Shown here in pieces: positions 1-7,423 of a stretch of 45,604 nucleotides of DNA; the stretch's first letter is position 1; each line of letters begins with the position of its first letter. Origin of the DNA: Candidatus Saganbacteria bacterium (GTDB lineage: Bacteria; Margulisbacteria; WOR-1; O2-12-FULL-45-9; XYB2-FULL-48-7); assembly GCA_016939335.1 (NCBI GenBank), contig JAFGHC010000003.1:1-45604 (forward strand), written 5' to 3'. Under the pieces are notes generated by a model. That model ran no database searches. It was not told where the DNA came from and saw only the letters and a list, made by a program, of their open reading frames with translations. A program made the translations under genes and the position numbers.

Positions 1-89
1 AATCTCCGCTGCCACTTCCTGGCCATCGATTTTTGCTTTAACTACAGGGATTAATCAACTTTGCGGCTTAAATTTTGGGGAATGTCCTG

Positions 90-1877
90 TTAATGATCCT
101 TTGCAACTTGGCGGGCTTGGCGCGTCAATGATGCAAGCAAATCTGTGCGCTTCAGCTGTTTCAACGCTTTTGCCACCAAGCGGTAATTACTAGCCAAGGC
201 CGGCTGAAGCAGAGCGCGCTGGAAGCTGCGCTCCTCCCCCTTCGGCACGTGGACCGGCCGGCCGGTGAACGGGTCGCGCCCCGTGTAATACATGCAGGTC
301 GAGACGGTCATCGGGGTCGGGGTAAAGTTCTGGACCTGTTCGACCCTGATCTTATTCTCCTTCAGGAAAAGCGCCAGCTCCAGCGCGTGCCGCAGCGTGC
401 TGCCGGGGTGCGACGAAATAAAATACGGCACGACGAACTGCTTTTTACCGTGTTTGCCGCTTAACTGTTCGAATCTTTCCTTGAACTCAAGGAACTTCCC
501 GGCCTTGGGCTTGCCCATCAGCAAGAGGACCTCTTCGCAAATATGTTCGGGAGCGATGCTCAACTGCCCGCTGACATGATGTTTCACCAGCTCTTCCAGA
601 TAATCGTCGTCCAGCAAAGCCAGGTCGTAACGCACCCCGGAACCGATGAACAGGCTCCTGACGCCGGGTATTTCGCGCACTTCTTTTAATAATTTGAGCG
701 CCGGCTTGAGCGAGACATCAAGGTTCGGGCAAACGGCCGGATAGATACAGCTGGCGCGGGTGCAGCCCTCATCTTTCGCGCATTTCATCCCGTACATGTT
801 GGCGGTCGGGCCGCCGGCGTCAAGGATCTGGCCGGTGAAGCCGGGCTGTTCCATAATGATCTCCGTCAGCTCTTTTTTGATCGAGGGCAGACTGCGGCTG
901 GTAATGTACTTGCCCTGGTGCTGGGAGATGGCGCAGAACGAGCAGCCGCCGAAGCAGCCGCGGTGGGAAACCGTCGAGAACCGGACAAAATCGAAGGCCG
1001 GTATCTTTTTCCCCCGATACATCGGGTGCGGCCGGCGGACGAACGGCAGTTCGAACAACGAATCAAGTTCCGCTGAAGTCAGGTCCTCCGGCGGGAAGAC
1101 GACCAGATACCTCCCCTGGCAGGGCTGGATGATGACGCGCGGATGTTTCTTTCTCCCCTCGGTATAATAAAGCTTGAAAGCTTCGGCGTACTTCTTCTTG
1201 TCCGCCGCGACCTCTTCATAGGACGGCAGAATCAACGCATCTTTATATTGAGAGCTGTCTTTGGCTATGATGGCCAGGTTGGGAATCGTAGCGGCGGTCT
1301 TTAGACCGCCATCAGATGGCGACCTAAAGGTCGCCGCTACATTATTGGCCAGCGATAATATTCCTTTTTCGGCCATCCCGTAAGTTAGGTAATCCGCCTT
1401 GGCGTCGAAGCTCAGCGGCCGCCTGACCTTATCGTCCCAGTAATCATAATGCGCAAAGCGCCGCAGGCTGGCCTCCACCCCGCCGAGGACGATCGGGACG
1501 CCCGGGAACAAGGCTTTCAGCTTGCTCGTATAAACGATCGTGGCGCGGTCGGGGCGCCGACCGCCGACGTTACCCGGCGTGTACATGTCGGTGCGGCGGA
1601 CCTTCTTGTCGGCCGTGTAATTGGCGACCAGCGAGTCGAGGTTGCCGGCCGAGACGCCGAAGAAAAGGCGCGGCTGGCCGAGCTTGAGGAAATCATCGTC
1701 CTTTCTCCAGTCCGGCTGGGCGATGATCCCGACAGAAAAGCCGTTGGCTTCCAGGTAGCGGGCGATCAGGACGGGGCCGAAGCTCGGGTGATCGACGTAA
1801 GCGTCGCCGGTGACGATGACGACATCGAGCTGGCCGCAGATCTCTTGCCGGCTGACCGGCAGGAACTTAGCCATCAC
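90..1877 (-). CDS. YgiQ family radical SAM protein (UPF0313)
   Basis: 595 aa; N-terminus DVVIVTGDAYVDHPSFGPVLIARYLEANGFSVGIIAQPDW; RGCFGGCSFCAISQHQGKYITSRS radical SAM CxxxCxxC motif; SIAPEHI. Confidence 0.93.
   Translation of the reverse strand: MMAKFLPVSRQEICGQLDVVIVTGDAYVDHPSFGPVLIARYLEANGFSVGIIAQPDWRKDDDFLKLGQPRLFFGVSAGNLDSLVANYTADKKVRRTDMYTPGNVGGRRPDRATIVYTSKLKALFPGVPIVLGGVEASLRRFAHYDYWDDKVRRPLSFDAKADYLTYGMAEKGILSLANNVAATFRSPSDGGLKTAATIPNLAIIAKDSSQYKDALILPSYEEVAADKKKYAEAFKLYYTEGRKKHPRVIIQPCQGRYLVVFPPEDLTSAELDSLFELPFVRRPHPMYRGKKIPAFDFVRFSTVSHRGCFGGCSFCAISQHQGKYITSRSLPSIKKELTEIIMEQPGFTGQILDAGGPTANMYGMKCAKDEGCTRASCIYPAVCPNLDVSLKPALKLLKEVREIPGVRSLFIGSGVRYDLALLDDDYLEELVKHHVSGQLSIAPEHICEEVLLLMGKPKAGKFLEFKERFEQLSGKHGKKQFVVPYFISSHPGSTLRHALELALFLKENKIRVEQVQNFTPTPMTVSTCMYYTGRDPFTGRPVHVPKGEERSFQRALLQPALASNYRLVAKALKQLKRTDLLASLTRQARQVAKDH
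1288..1340. repeat. 53-bp double-hairpin palindromic element inside the YgiQ-like gene
   Basis: GTAGCGGCG...CGCCGCTAC outer arms; inner hairpins GGCGGTCTTTAGACCGCC (1293-1310) and GGCGACCTAAAGGTCGCC (1318-1335). Confidence 0.88.
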
Positions 1878-2290
1878 TCACCGATCAACTGAATGACGAC
1901 TTCCCGGTTGCGGGGGCGGTTATCGTGGTCGATCAGGACGATCTGCTGCCAGGTGCCGAGGGTCAATGCGCCGTTCTCGACCGGAATTGAGAGCGACGGG
2001 CCGATGACCGCGGCCCGCAGATGAGAATAACCGTTGCCGTCGTGCCAGGCCTGGTCGTGCTCGTAAGTTTTACCGGCCGGCGCCAGGCGTTCGCCCAGTT
2101 CCTTAATGTCGGCGATCAGCCCGGGCTCGTATTCGATCGTGGTAATTGAAGCCGTTGAACCGGGGACAAAAACCGTCGCTAAACCGGCTTTGATCTTAGT
2201 TTCGGCGACCGCTTGTTCGACCTTAGCGGTCAGATCAATTACCTGGTCTCTCCCCTTGGTTTCCAGTGCAATCCGTTTTGTCCGGATCAT
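1874..2290 (-). CDS. YjbQ family protein (UPF0047; secondary thiamine-phosphate synthase-like)
   Basis: 138 aa; STASITTIEYEPGL, W(H)DGNGYSHLRAAVIGPSLSIPVENGALTLGTWQQIVLIDHDNRPRNREV; 4-bp overlap with the downstream gene. Confidence 0.92.
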   Translation of the reverse strand: MIRTKRIALETKGRDQVIDLTAKVEQAVAETKIKAGLATVFVPGSTASITTIEYEPGLIADIKELGERLAPAGKTYEHDQAWHDGNGYSHLRAAVIGPSLSIPVENGALTLGTWQQIVLIDHDNRPRNREVVIQLIGE

Positions 2291-3426
2291 CAGGTATTGA
2301 TATTGAGGATCTTGGCTTTGGGGAACCCGTTGAAAGTGGTCGCCGAACCGTTGGTGTAGGCGCCGCAGTTTCTGACGTACAGCAGATCGCCGAGGTTCAG
2401 CTCGGGCAGCATCTCGGCGGTCGAGACGGTGTCGAGCGCGTCGCAGGTCGGGCCGACCACGGCGCTCAGGCGCTTGTCGCCCCGCTTGAAAGCGTTGAAG
2501 TGGTACGGGATGTGGTCGAAGATGACGCCCGAGAGCGTCCCGTATACGCCGTCATTGACGTAATAGACCCACTTGTCGTCGCGGAACGATTTGCCGACCA
2601 CTTCGACCACCAGCGTTGCCGCCGTGGCGACGATAAAACGGCCCGGCTCGGCCACGACCGAAATGTGCTTGGGAAAGAGCCGGTCGATCTCCTTGCGCAG
2701 TTTCTTGGCCATCGCCTCGAAGGGCGGTTCGCTGCCGTCGTAGGGGACGGGAAAGCCGCCGCCGATATTGAGCAGGCGCAGCTTGTGCCCGCGCTGCTTG
2801 ACCTCTTTGAAGATCTGGGCGGAAGCCTCCAGCGCGTTGAGATAGTTCTCGATGTTGGTGCACTGGCTGCCGACGTGAAAGCTTAGGCCCTCGACCGAGA
2901 GCCCCAGCTCAAAGGCCTGTTCGATCAGGTTGGGGGCGTCGCCCGGCTCCACCCCGAACTTGCTGGAGAGCTCGACGACCGAACCGACGTTCTGGACGCG
3001 CAGCCGGCAGACCAGCCCGGCGTCGGGGCAATGCTCCTTGATCTTCTCGAGCTCGTAGCGGTTGTCGAACGTCATCAGCGTGTTGTAATTGGCCAGCTGC
3101 TTGAGCGTCTCGGCCGGCTTGATCGTGTTGGCGACGATGATCTTGTCCCAGATGAAGTCGTCGCGCTTTTTGCCCCGCAGGGTGGGAATGTTCTCCAGCA
3201 CCGCCTCATACTCCTGGAGCGAAGCGACGTCGTAGCCGCTCTTCTCGGCGTACAGCGTGGAGATGATCTGCGGCTCGGGGTTCGACTTGATCGCGAAATA
3301 AAGGTCGAGGCGCGGCAGCTGCTTGTGCAGGCGCTGATAGTTGGCGCGGACCACGTCATGATCGATGACGAGGAGCGGCGTTCCCTCGCGTTCGGCCAGT
3401 CTTTTGAGCTTAGGAAGGCTGATCAA
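2290..3426 (-). CDS. Type III PLP-dependent (ornithine/lysine-type) decarboxylase
   Basis: 378 aa; YFAIKSNPEPQI PLP-Lys motif, SFHVGSQC, NIGGGFP, EPGRFIV, GPTCDALDT; adjacent to homospermidine synthases. Confidence 0.88.
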   Translation of the reverse strand: MISLPKLKRLAEREGTPLLVIDHDVVRANYQRLHKQLPRLDLYFAIKSNPEPQIISTLYAEKSGYDVASLQEYEAVLENIPTLRGKKRDDFIWDKIIVANTIKPAETLKQLANYNTLMTFDNRYELEKIKEHCPDAGLVCRLRVQNVGSVVELSSKFGVEPGDAPNLIEQAFELGLSVEGLSFHVGSQCTNIENYLNALEASAQIFKEVKQRGHKLRLLNIGGGFPVPYDGSEPPFEAMAKKLRKEIDRLFPKHISVVAEPGRFIVATAATLVVEVVGKSFRDDKWVYYVNDGVYGTLSGVIFDHIPYHFNAFKRGDKRLSAVVGPTCDALDTVSTAEMLPELNLGDLLYVRNCGAYTNGSATTFNGFPKAKILNINT

Positions 3427-3427
3427 T

Positions 3428-4888
3428 TTACTTTACCAAAAAGGCCGAGAACTGCCAGACGTCCTCGGCCTTGGGGATCGCCAGATCGAACTTGGTGAAT
3501 TTGGTATTGAGGTTCTTGAGCGGCGTCCAGTCGACCGCTTTGGAAACGAACGGTTTGATGTATGGCAGGGAGATCTTGAGTATCTCCTCGTGATCGAGGT
3601 CGTCCGGCAGGAGGAAGCCGCGCCGCGGGTTCTTGATCATCCAGATCGCCGCCGCCACGACCGAGACCGCCACCTGCATCGTCGTCGCCTGCTGGTGCGG
3701 GACCATTTTGCGCGAGGTATGGATATCGAGGAGCGAGCCGCACCACCACGAATTGAAATCGTGCCCCATCAGCAGCACGCCGAGCTGGTCTTCGCCGTCG
3801 ATGATCTCGTCGGCCATGATCCGCATTTTCGGCTGCATCTGGAACTGGCGCATCTCCAGCTCGCGGAGCGAATTGATCGCGCAATCGGACGGGCAATAAG
3901 CGTAGTGGACGGTCGGGCGGTAAACCGCCTTCCCCTTCTCCCAGACGGTCAGGCGGTCGGAGATGCTGAACGCCTCGCCGTGGCGGATGACCATGCCGGT
4001 GATCTCGCCCTGCGGCACCCAGGAACGGACCCAGGTCTTCATGCCGAGCGTGCGGAGACAGATCTGGTTGCGCGGGCCGGTCTCGTGGAAGAAAGCCCCT
4101 TCCGGCACGTATTTTTCGTGCGTCCCCCACCCGAGTTCCGCCGGCGCGACCCCTTCTTCGTAAAATCCCTCGATCGACCAGGTGTTGACGAATTCATTGA
4201 CCTGTTTCGGCTCGTCGGTGATCTGGGTGTCGCGTTCCGAGATATGGATGACCTTAACGCCGGTCAGCTGCGCCAGCCGGGCGAAATTCCTGGCCGCGAG
4301 GTTGTCTTTCAGCGCCGGGACTCTCTTATCCTTTGGCTTCTCCGCAATGATCTTTTTGCTGATATCGGTCAAGGCGCGCTTGGTGAAGTGGGAAACAAGT
4401 CCGGGGTTGGCGCCGTGGTCGGCCACCGCGGTCGTTCCGGTGTTATCGCCCCAGACATTCTTTATCATGTCGCGGAGCTCCATGTGGCGGGCGTAGAGAG
4501 TATATTTGGTCGGGTCGTTGCGCTGTTCGTCCTTGTACGGGTCCCACTCCTCGACGGACGTGTTGACGTAGAGGACCTGGTTGTCTCGGCACCAGGTGGT
4601 GATGGCGCGGCAGTCGATGTTCCAGGCCAGGTCGATGATCAGGTCGCCCGGGCCGACATATTTCGCCAGCAGGGCCCGGTAGTTCTTCTCGGTGATCCGG
4701 TCCCTGACATACTTGACCCCTTTTTTTAAGGAAGAAGCGACACGTTTCCGGTTATCGACAAAATCCATAATGGTGACATTCTTGGCCGGAACGTCGATCA
4801 GCTGCAGGACGATCGGCACCGCGCACTGCGACACCGACCCGCAGCCGATGACCAGAACCTTACCGTTGAATTTGACGTGCTTTTTCAT
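3428..4888 (-). CDS. Homospermidine synthase (copy 1)
   Basis: 486 aa; VLVIGCGSVSQCAVPIVLQLID Rossmann motif, DLAWNIDC, NTSVEEWDPY, DHGANPGLVSHF, HISERDTQITDEPKQVNEFVNTWSIEGFYEE. Confidence 0.92.
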   Translation of the reverse strand: MKKHVKFNGKVLVIGCGSVSQCAVPIVLQLIDVPAKNVTIMDFVDNRKRVASSLKKGVKYVRDRITEKNYRALLAKYVGPGDLIIDLAWNIDCRAITTWCRDNQVLYVNTSVEEWDPYKDEQRNDPTKYTLYARHMELRDMIKNVWGDNTGTTAVADHGANPGLVSHFTKRALTDISKKIIAEKPKDKRVPALKDNLAARNFARLAQLTGVKVIHISERDTQITDEPKQVNEFVNTWSIEGFYEEGVAPAELGWGTHEKYVPEGAFFHETGPRNQICLRTLGMKTWVRSWVPQGEITGMVIRHGEAFSISDRLTVWEKGKAVYRPTVHYAYCPSDCAINSLRELEMRQFQMQPKMRIMADEIIDGEDQLGVLLMGHDFNSWWCGSLLDIHTSRKMVPHQQATTMQVAVSVVAAAIWMIKNPRRGFLLPDDLDHEEILKISLPYIKPFVSKAVDWTPLKNLNTKFTKFDLAIPKAEDVWQFSAFLVK

Positions 4889-4913
4889 TTTTTTCCCAAC
4901 ATGCCATAATTTT

Positions 4914-4941
4914 ATTCTAACACAAACCGTTTGGTTTTCAA
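4914..4941 (-). promoter_or_regulatory. Putative sigma70-type promoter for homospermidine synthase copy 1
   Basis: Minus strand TTGAAA-16 nt-TAGAAT; the -35 overlaps the TGA stop of copy 2; about 19 nt leader to ATG 4888. Confidence 0.45.
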
Positions 4942-6431
4942 ATAATCATTTCCACCGCGCCTGCCCTTTCCCGGTGATCGGCGAAAAAGCTGGCAAATTG
5001 CCAAACATCCTCTATTTTTGGCTGAGGGAGATCGAACCGGGTGAATTTGGCATTGAGATATTTCAGCGGCGTCCAGTCGATCGGCGCCGAAACAAACGGC
5101 TTAATATACGGCAGGCAAATATCCAATATCGTTTCGTGGTCCAGGTCGTCCGGCAGCAAAAAGCCGCGCCGGGGATTTTCGACCGCCCAGACAGCCGCAG
5201 CAGCGACCGAAACGGCCACCTGCAGAACGGTCGCCTGCTGTTCCTGGCCTGCCAGTTTACGCGCGGTGTGGACATCAAGGGTACTGCCGCACCACCAACC
5301 CGTAAAATCGTGCCCCAACAACAGGACACCCAGCTCATCCCGGCCGTCAATGATCTCCGGCCCCATGATCCTCTGTTTTTCCTGCAATTTGTATTCCCGC
5401 ATTTCCAGTTCATGCAGTGAATTGACCGCCGCATCACAAGGGCAATAAACATAGCAGACCGTTGGGCGGTAAACCGCCTTCCCCTCTTCCCAGACCGTCA
5501 GCCGATCGGAAAGGCTGTACGCCTCGCCGTGGCGAATGGCCAGGCCGGTGATCGGACCGCTCGGCACCCAGGAGCGCAGCCAGGTCTTGATACCGACGGT
5601 ATTAAGGCATATCTGGTTCCCCGGCCCGTTCCGATGGCGGTAGGCGCCCCTGGGCAACGAGCGCTCGTGCGTTCCCCAACCAAGTTCGACAGGGGCAACG
5701 GCTTCTTCGAAGAATCCCTCAATGCTCCAAGTATTGACAAACTCGTTCCAGCGCTTTGGCCGGTCGGTTATCTGCAGGTCACGTTCGGAAATGTGGATCA
5801 CCTTGGTCCCGGTCAATTGCGCCAGCTTGGCAAAATACCGTCCGTGCAAAGCCGCCTCCAGGGCCATTTGACGCGTTCTATCCGGCTTATTGGCCAGTAT
5901 CTTTTCCGCGATCTGTATCAGAGCGTGCTTGGTAAAGTGCGAAACCAGCCCGGGGTTTGCGCCATGATCAAAGATCATGGTCGCCCCGCTATTGTCTCCC
6001 CAGCTGGCAACAAGTTCCCGCAGTTCCATGTGCCGGGAATACAGTGTGTACCGCGCCGGATCGTTCCTTTCCGTGTCAAGATATGGGTCCCAGTCCTCAA
6101 CGGAAGTATTTATGTAAAGGATGTCGTTGCCCCTGCAAAATCGCATCATGGCCGCGCAATCGATGTTCCAGGCCAGATCTATGATCATGTCGCCGGGAAC
6201 AACATAATTCTTCAGTAAACGGACATGGTTCTCTTTGGTCACCCGGCCCAGGACATATTTCACCCCTTGCCCAAGCACGCCCTTGATCTTTTCGCGGTTA
6301 TCAACAAAATCGAGGATGGTTATTTTGGCTGGCTCAATGTCGATCATTTCCATGATCAGCGGGACAGCGCAGCGAGCTACCGAACCGCAACCGATAATCA
6401 GTATTCGTCCTTTGAATTTTACGTATTTCAT
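4938..6431 (-). CDS. Homospermidine synthase (copy 2, diverged tandem paralog); start trimmed to MKYVKFKGRILIIGCGSV
   Basis: Co-linear with copy 1 along its full length (DLAWNIDC, NTSVEDWDPY, DHGANPGLVSHF, NEFVNTWSIEGFFEE). GGGAGG Shine-Dalgarno just upstream of ATG at 6431. Confidence 0.92.
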   Translation of the reverse strand: MKYVKFKGRILIIGCGSVARCAVPLIMEMIDIEPAKITILDFVDNREKIKGVLGQGVKYVLGRVTKENHVRLLKNYVVPGDMIIDLAWNIDCAAMMRFCRGNDILYINTSVEDWDPYLDTERNDPARYTLYSRHMELRELVASWGDNSGATMIFDHGANPGLVSHFTKHALIQIAEKILANKPDRTRQMALEAALHGRYFAKLAQLTGTKVIHISERDLQITDRPKRWNEFVNTWSIEGFFEEAVAPVELGWGTHERSLPRGAYRHRNGPGNQICLNTVGIKTWLRSWVPSGPITGLAIRHGEAYSLSDRLTVWEEGKAVYRPTVCYVYCPCDAAVNSLHELEMREYKLQEKQRIMGPEIIDGRDELGVLLLGHDFTGWWCGSTLDVHTARKLAGQEQQATVLQVAVSVAAAAVWAVENPRRGFLLPDDLDHETILDICLPYIKPFVSAPIDWTPLKYLNAKFTRFDLPQPKIEDVWQFASFFADHRERAGAVEMII

Positions 6432-6440
6432 CTGGCACCT

Positions 6441-6458
6441 CCCCCCCCCCAAAAAAAA
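6441..6458. repeat. Homopolymer tract C10-A8 (minus strand T8-G10) abutting the Shine-Dalgarno of homospermidine synthase copy 2
   Basis: cccccccccc at 6441-6450 then aaaaaaaa at 6451-6458. Confidence 0.9.
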
Positions 6459-6459
6459 C

Positions 6460-6476
6460 AATAACCGCGGGCTATT
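6460..6476 (-). terminator. Putative intrinsic terminator/attenuator upstream of homospermidine synthase copy 2
   Basis: Minus strand AATAGCC-CGC-GGTTATT (7 bp, one G-U) followed by GTTTTTTTT. Confidence 0.45.
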
Positions 6477-6480
6477 TGTT

Positions 6481-6651
6481 TTAAAAGAGGTGTCCGGCGG
6501 GGATTTCGTCGCGGGCGGCCTTCCAAAGGGTTCTGACATCGTCGCCAACACAGCGGCGGGCCAATTCGTCCGTCGCTACGTTCGGCTTATCCGAAGCGGC
6601 GCTCAATTCAACCTTACAGCCATAATTTAAATATATCTTAATGATCTTCAT
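6481..6651 (-). CDS. Putative 56-aa small protein / leader ORF, below the cutoff of the supplied ORF track
   Basis: ATG 6651 to TAA 6481: MKIIKIYLNYGCKVELSAASDKPNVATDELARRCVGDDVRTLWKAARDEIPAGHLF; TATAAT at 6661-6666 (minus) just upstream. Confidence 0.5.
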   Translation of the reverse strand: MKIIKIYLNYGCKVELSAASDKPNVATDELARRCVGDDVRTLWKAARDEIPAGHLF

Positions 6652-6692
6652 GACGACTCAATTATATTGGCATTTTAACAGAGCAAAATATT

Positions 6693-6722
6693 TTGTCAAA
6701 CAATTAATAAGGGGTGTATAAT
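6693..6722 (+). promoter_or_regulatory. tRNA-Arg promoter
   Basis: TTGTCA (6693-6698)-18 nt-TATAAT (6717-6722), 8 nt before the mature tRNA 5' end. Confidence 0.6.
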
Positions 6723-6730
6723 AATTTCAG

Positions 6731-6804
6731 GCGCCTGTAGCTCATTTGGATAGAGCGGCTGCCTTCGAAGCAGTAGGCAGGGTGTTCGAATCACCCCAGG
6801 CGCA
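6731..6804 (+). tRNA. tRNA-Arg(TCG)
   Basis: Cloverleaf: GCGCCTG/CAGGCGC acceptor, GCTC/GAGC D-stem, GCTGC-CTTCGAA-GCAGT anticodon arm (anticodon TCG), GGGTG-TTCGAAT-CACCC T-arm; CCA not encoded. Confidence 0.93.
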
Positions 6805-6856
6805 CATAATTTGCTCGCAGCTCCCCTCATTCTTCACCCTCACCTTATCCCTATCC

Positions 6857-7423
6857 CTAAGCGCCCAGGATCGTTTTCAGCTTCCGCAAGGCCCGCCCGC
6901 GATGGCTTAATCTGTTTTTTTGTGAAGCGGACATTTCCGCGAAAGTCTTTTTATAACCGCACGGCCGAAAGACCGAATCGTAGCCAAAACCGCGCCGGCC
7001 GCGCATCTCTCTGATGATCCGGCCAGCGACCACTCCCCTGACTGTCCTGATCCGGCCCGACGGCCATTTGACGGCGATAACGCAAACAAACCTGGCGCCG
7101 CGGGCGGAGCAGTTCTTCAGCAACTGCAATAACTTCGAGCAGAGGTTCTCCGGCGTCGGGGGCGAAGCGAAACGGGCCGACCTGACCCCCGGCTTCCCGC
7201 CGAGACAATTGACCATCAGCCCCGAATCGTCCGCGATCCCGATCTCGCCGGTCCCGAGCTTAAGGGCCTTCACTTTCTTGATCGCATTCGCCTCAAACGT
7301 CCTCCCATTCTCCCTGACCCCTATGACCCTATGACCCTTGACCCGATGACCCCTCAAAACCTGCCCGATCTCCCTCAATTTATGCCGATTGGTCGTGGCA
7401 ACCATTATTTTCGTCTTCTTCAT
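6857..7423 (-). CDS. rdgB: XTP/dITP diphosphatase (RdgB/HAM1)
   Basis: MVATTNRHKLREI, GRTFEANA, ADDSGLMVNCLGGKPGVRSARFA, GRRGFGYDSVFRP, KNRLSHRGRALRKL. Confidence 0.92.
   Translation of the reverse strand: MKKTKIMVATTNRHKLREIGQVLRGHRVKGHRVIGVRENGRTFEANAIKKVKALKLGTGEIGIADDSGLMVNCLGGKPGVRSARFASPPTPENLCSKLLQLLKNCSARGARFVCVIAVKWPSGRIRTVRGVVAGRIIREMRGRRGFGYDSVFRPCGYKKTFAEMSASQKNRLSHRGRALRKLKTILGA
7315..7353. repeat. TGACCC(T/C)n heptamer-type repeat inside rdgB
   Basis: tgacccctatgaccctatgacccttgacccgatgacccc; translated as GHRVKGHRVIGV. Confidence 0.8.

Noticed and set aside
1-57. Possible minus-strand 5' fragment (VVKAKIDGQEVAAEI, 2Fe-2S/hydrogenase-like N-terminus)
   Set aside because: Too short, no standard start codon in frame after the preceding stop; cannot be supported.
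3365-4729. 454-aa plus-strand ORF opposite homospermidine synthase
   Set aside because: Shadow ORF from GC-rich codon bias; Arg/Asp/Gly/Val-rich low-complexity translation and a well-supported gene on the other strand.
6441-6458. C10-A8 tract as pure sequencing/assembly error
   Set aside because: Not excluded, but it lies outside the trimmed CDS so no frame test is possible; kept as a finding with a read-level check.
4938-6551. Longer N-terminus (MLATMSEPFGRPP...) for homospermidine synthase copy 2
   Set aside because: The extension is out of frame with the more plausible 56-aa ORF, crosses the G10/T8 tract, and copy 1 starts at the equivalent of MKYVKFKGR.
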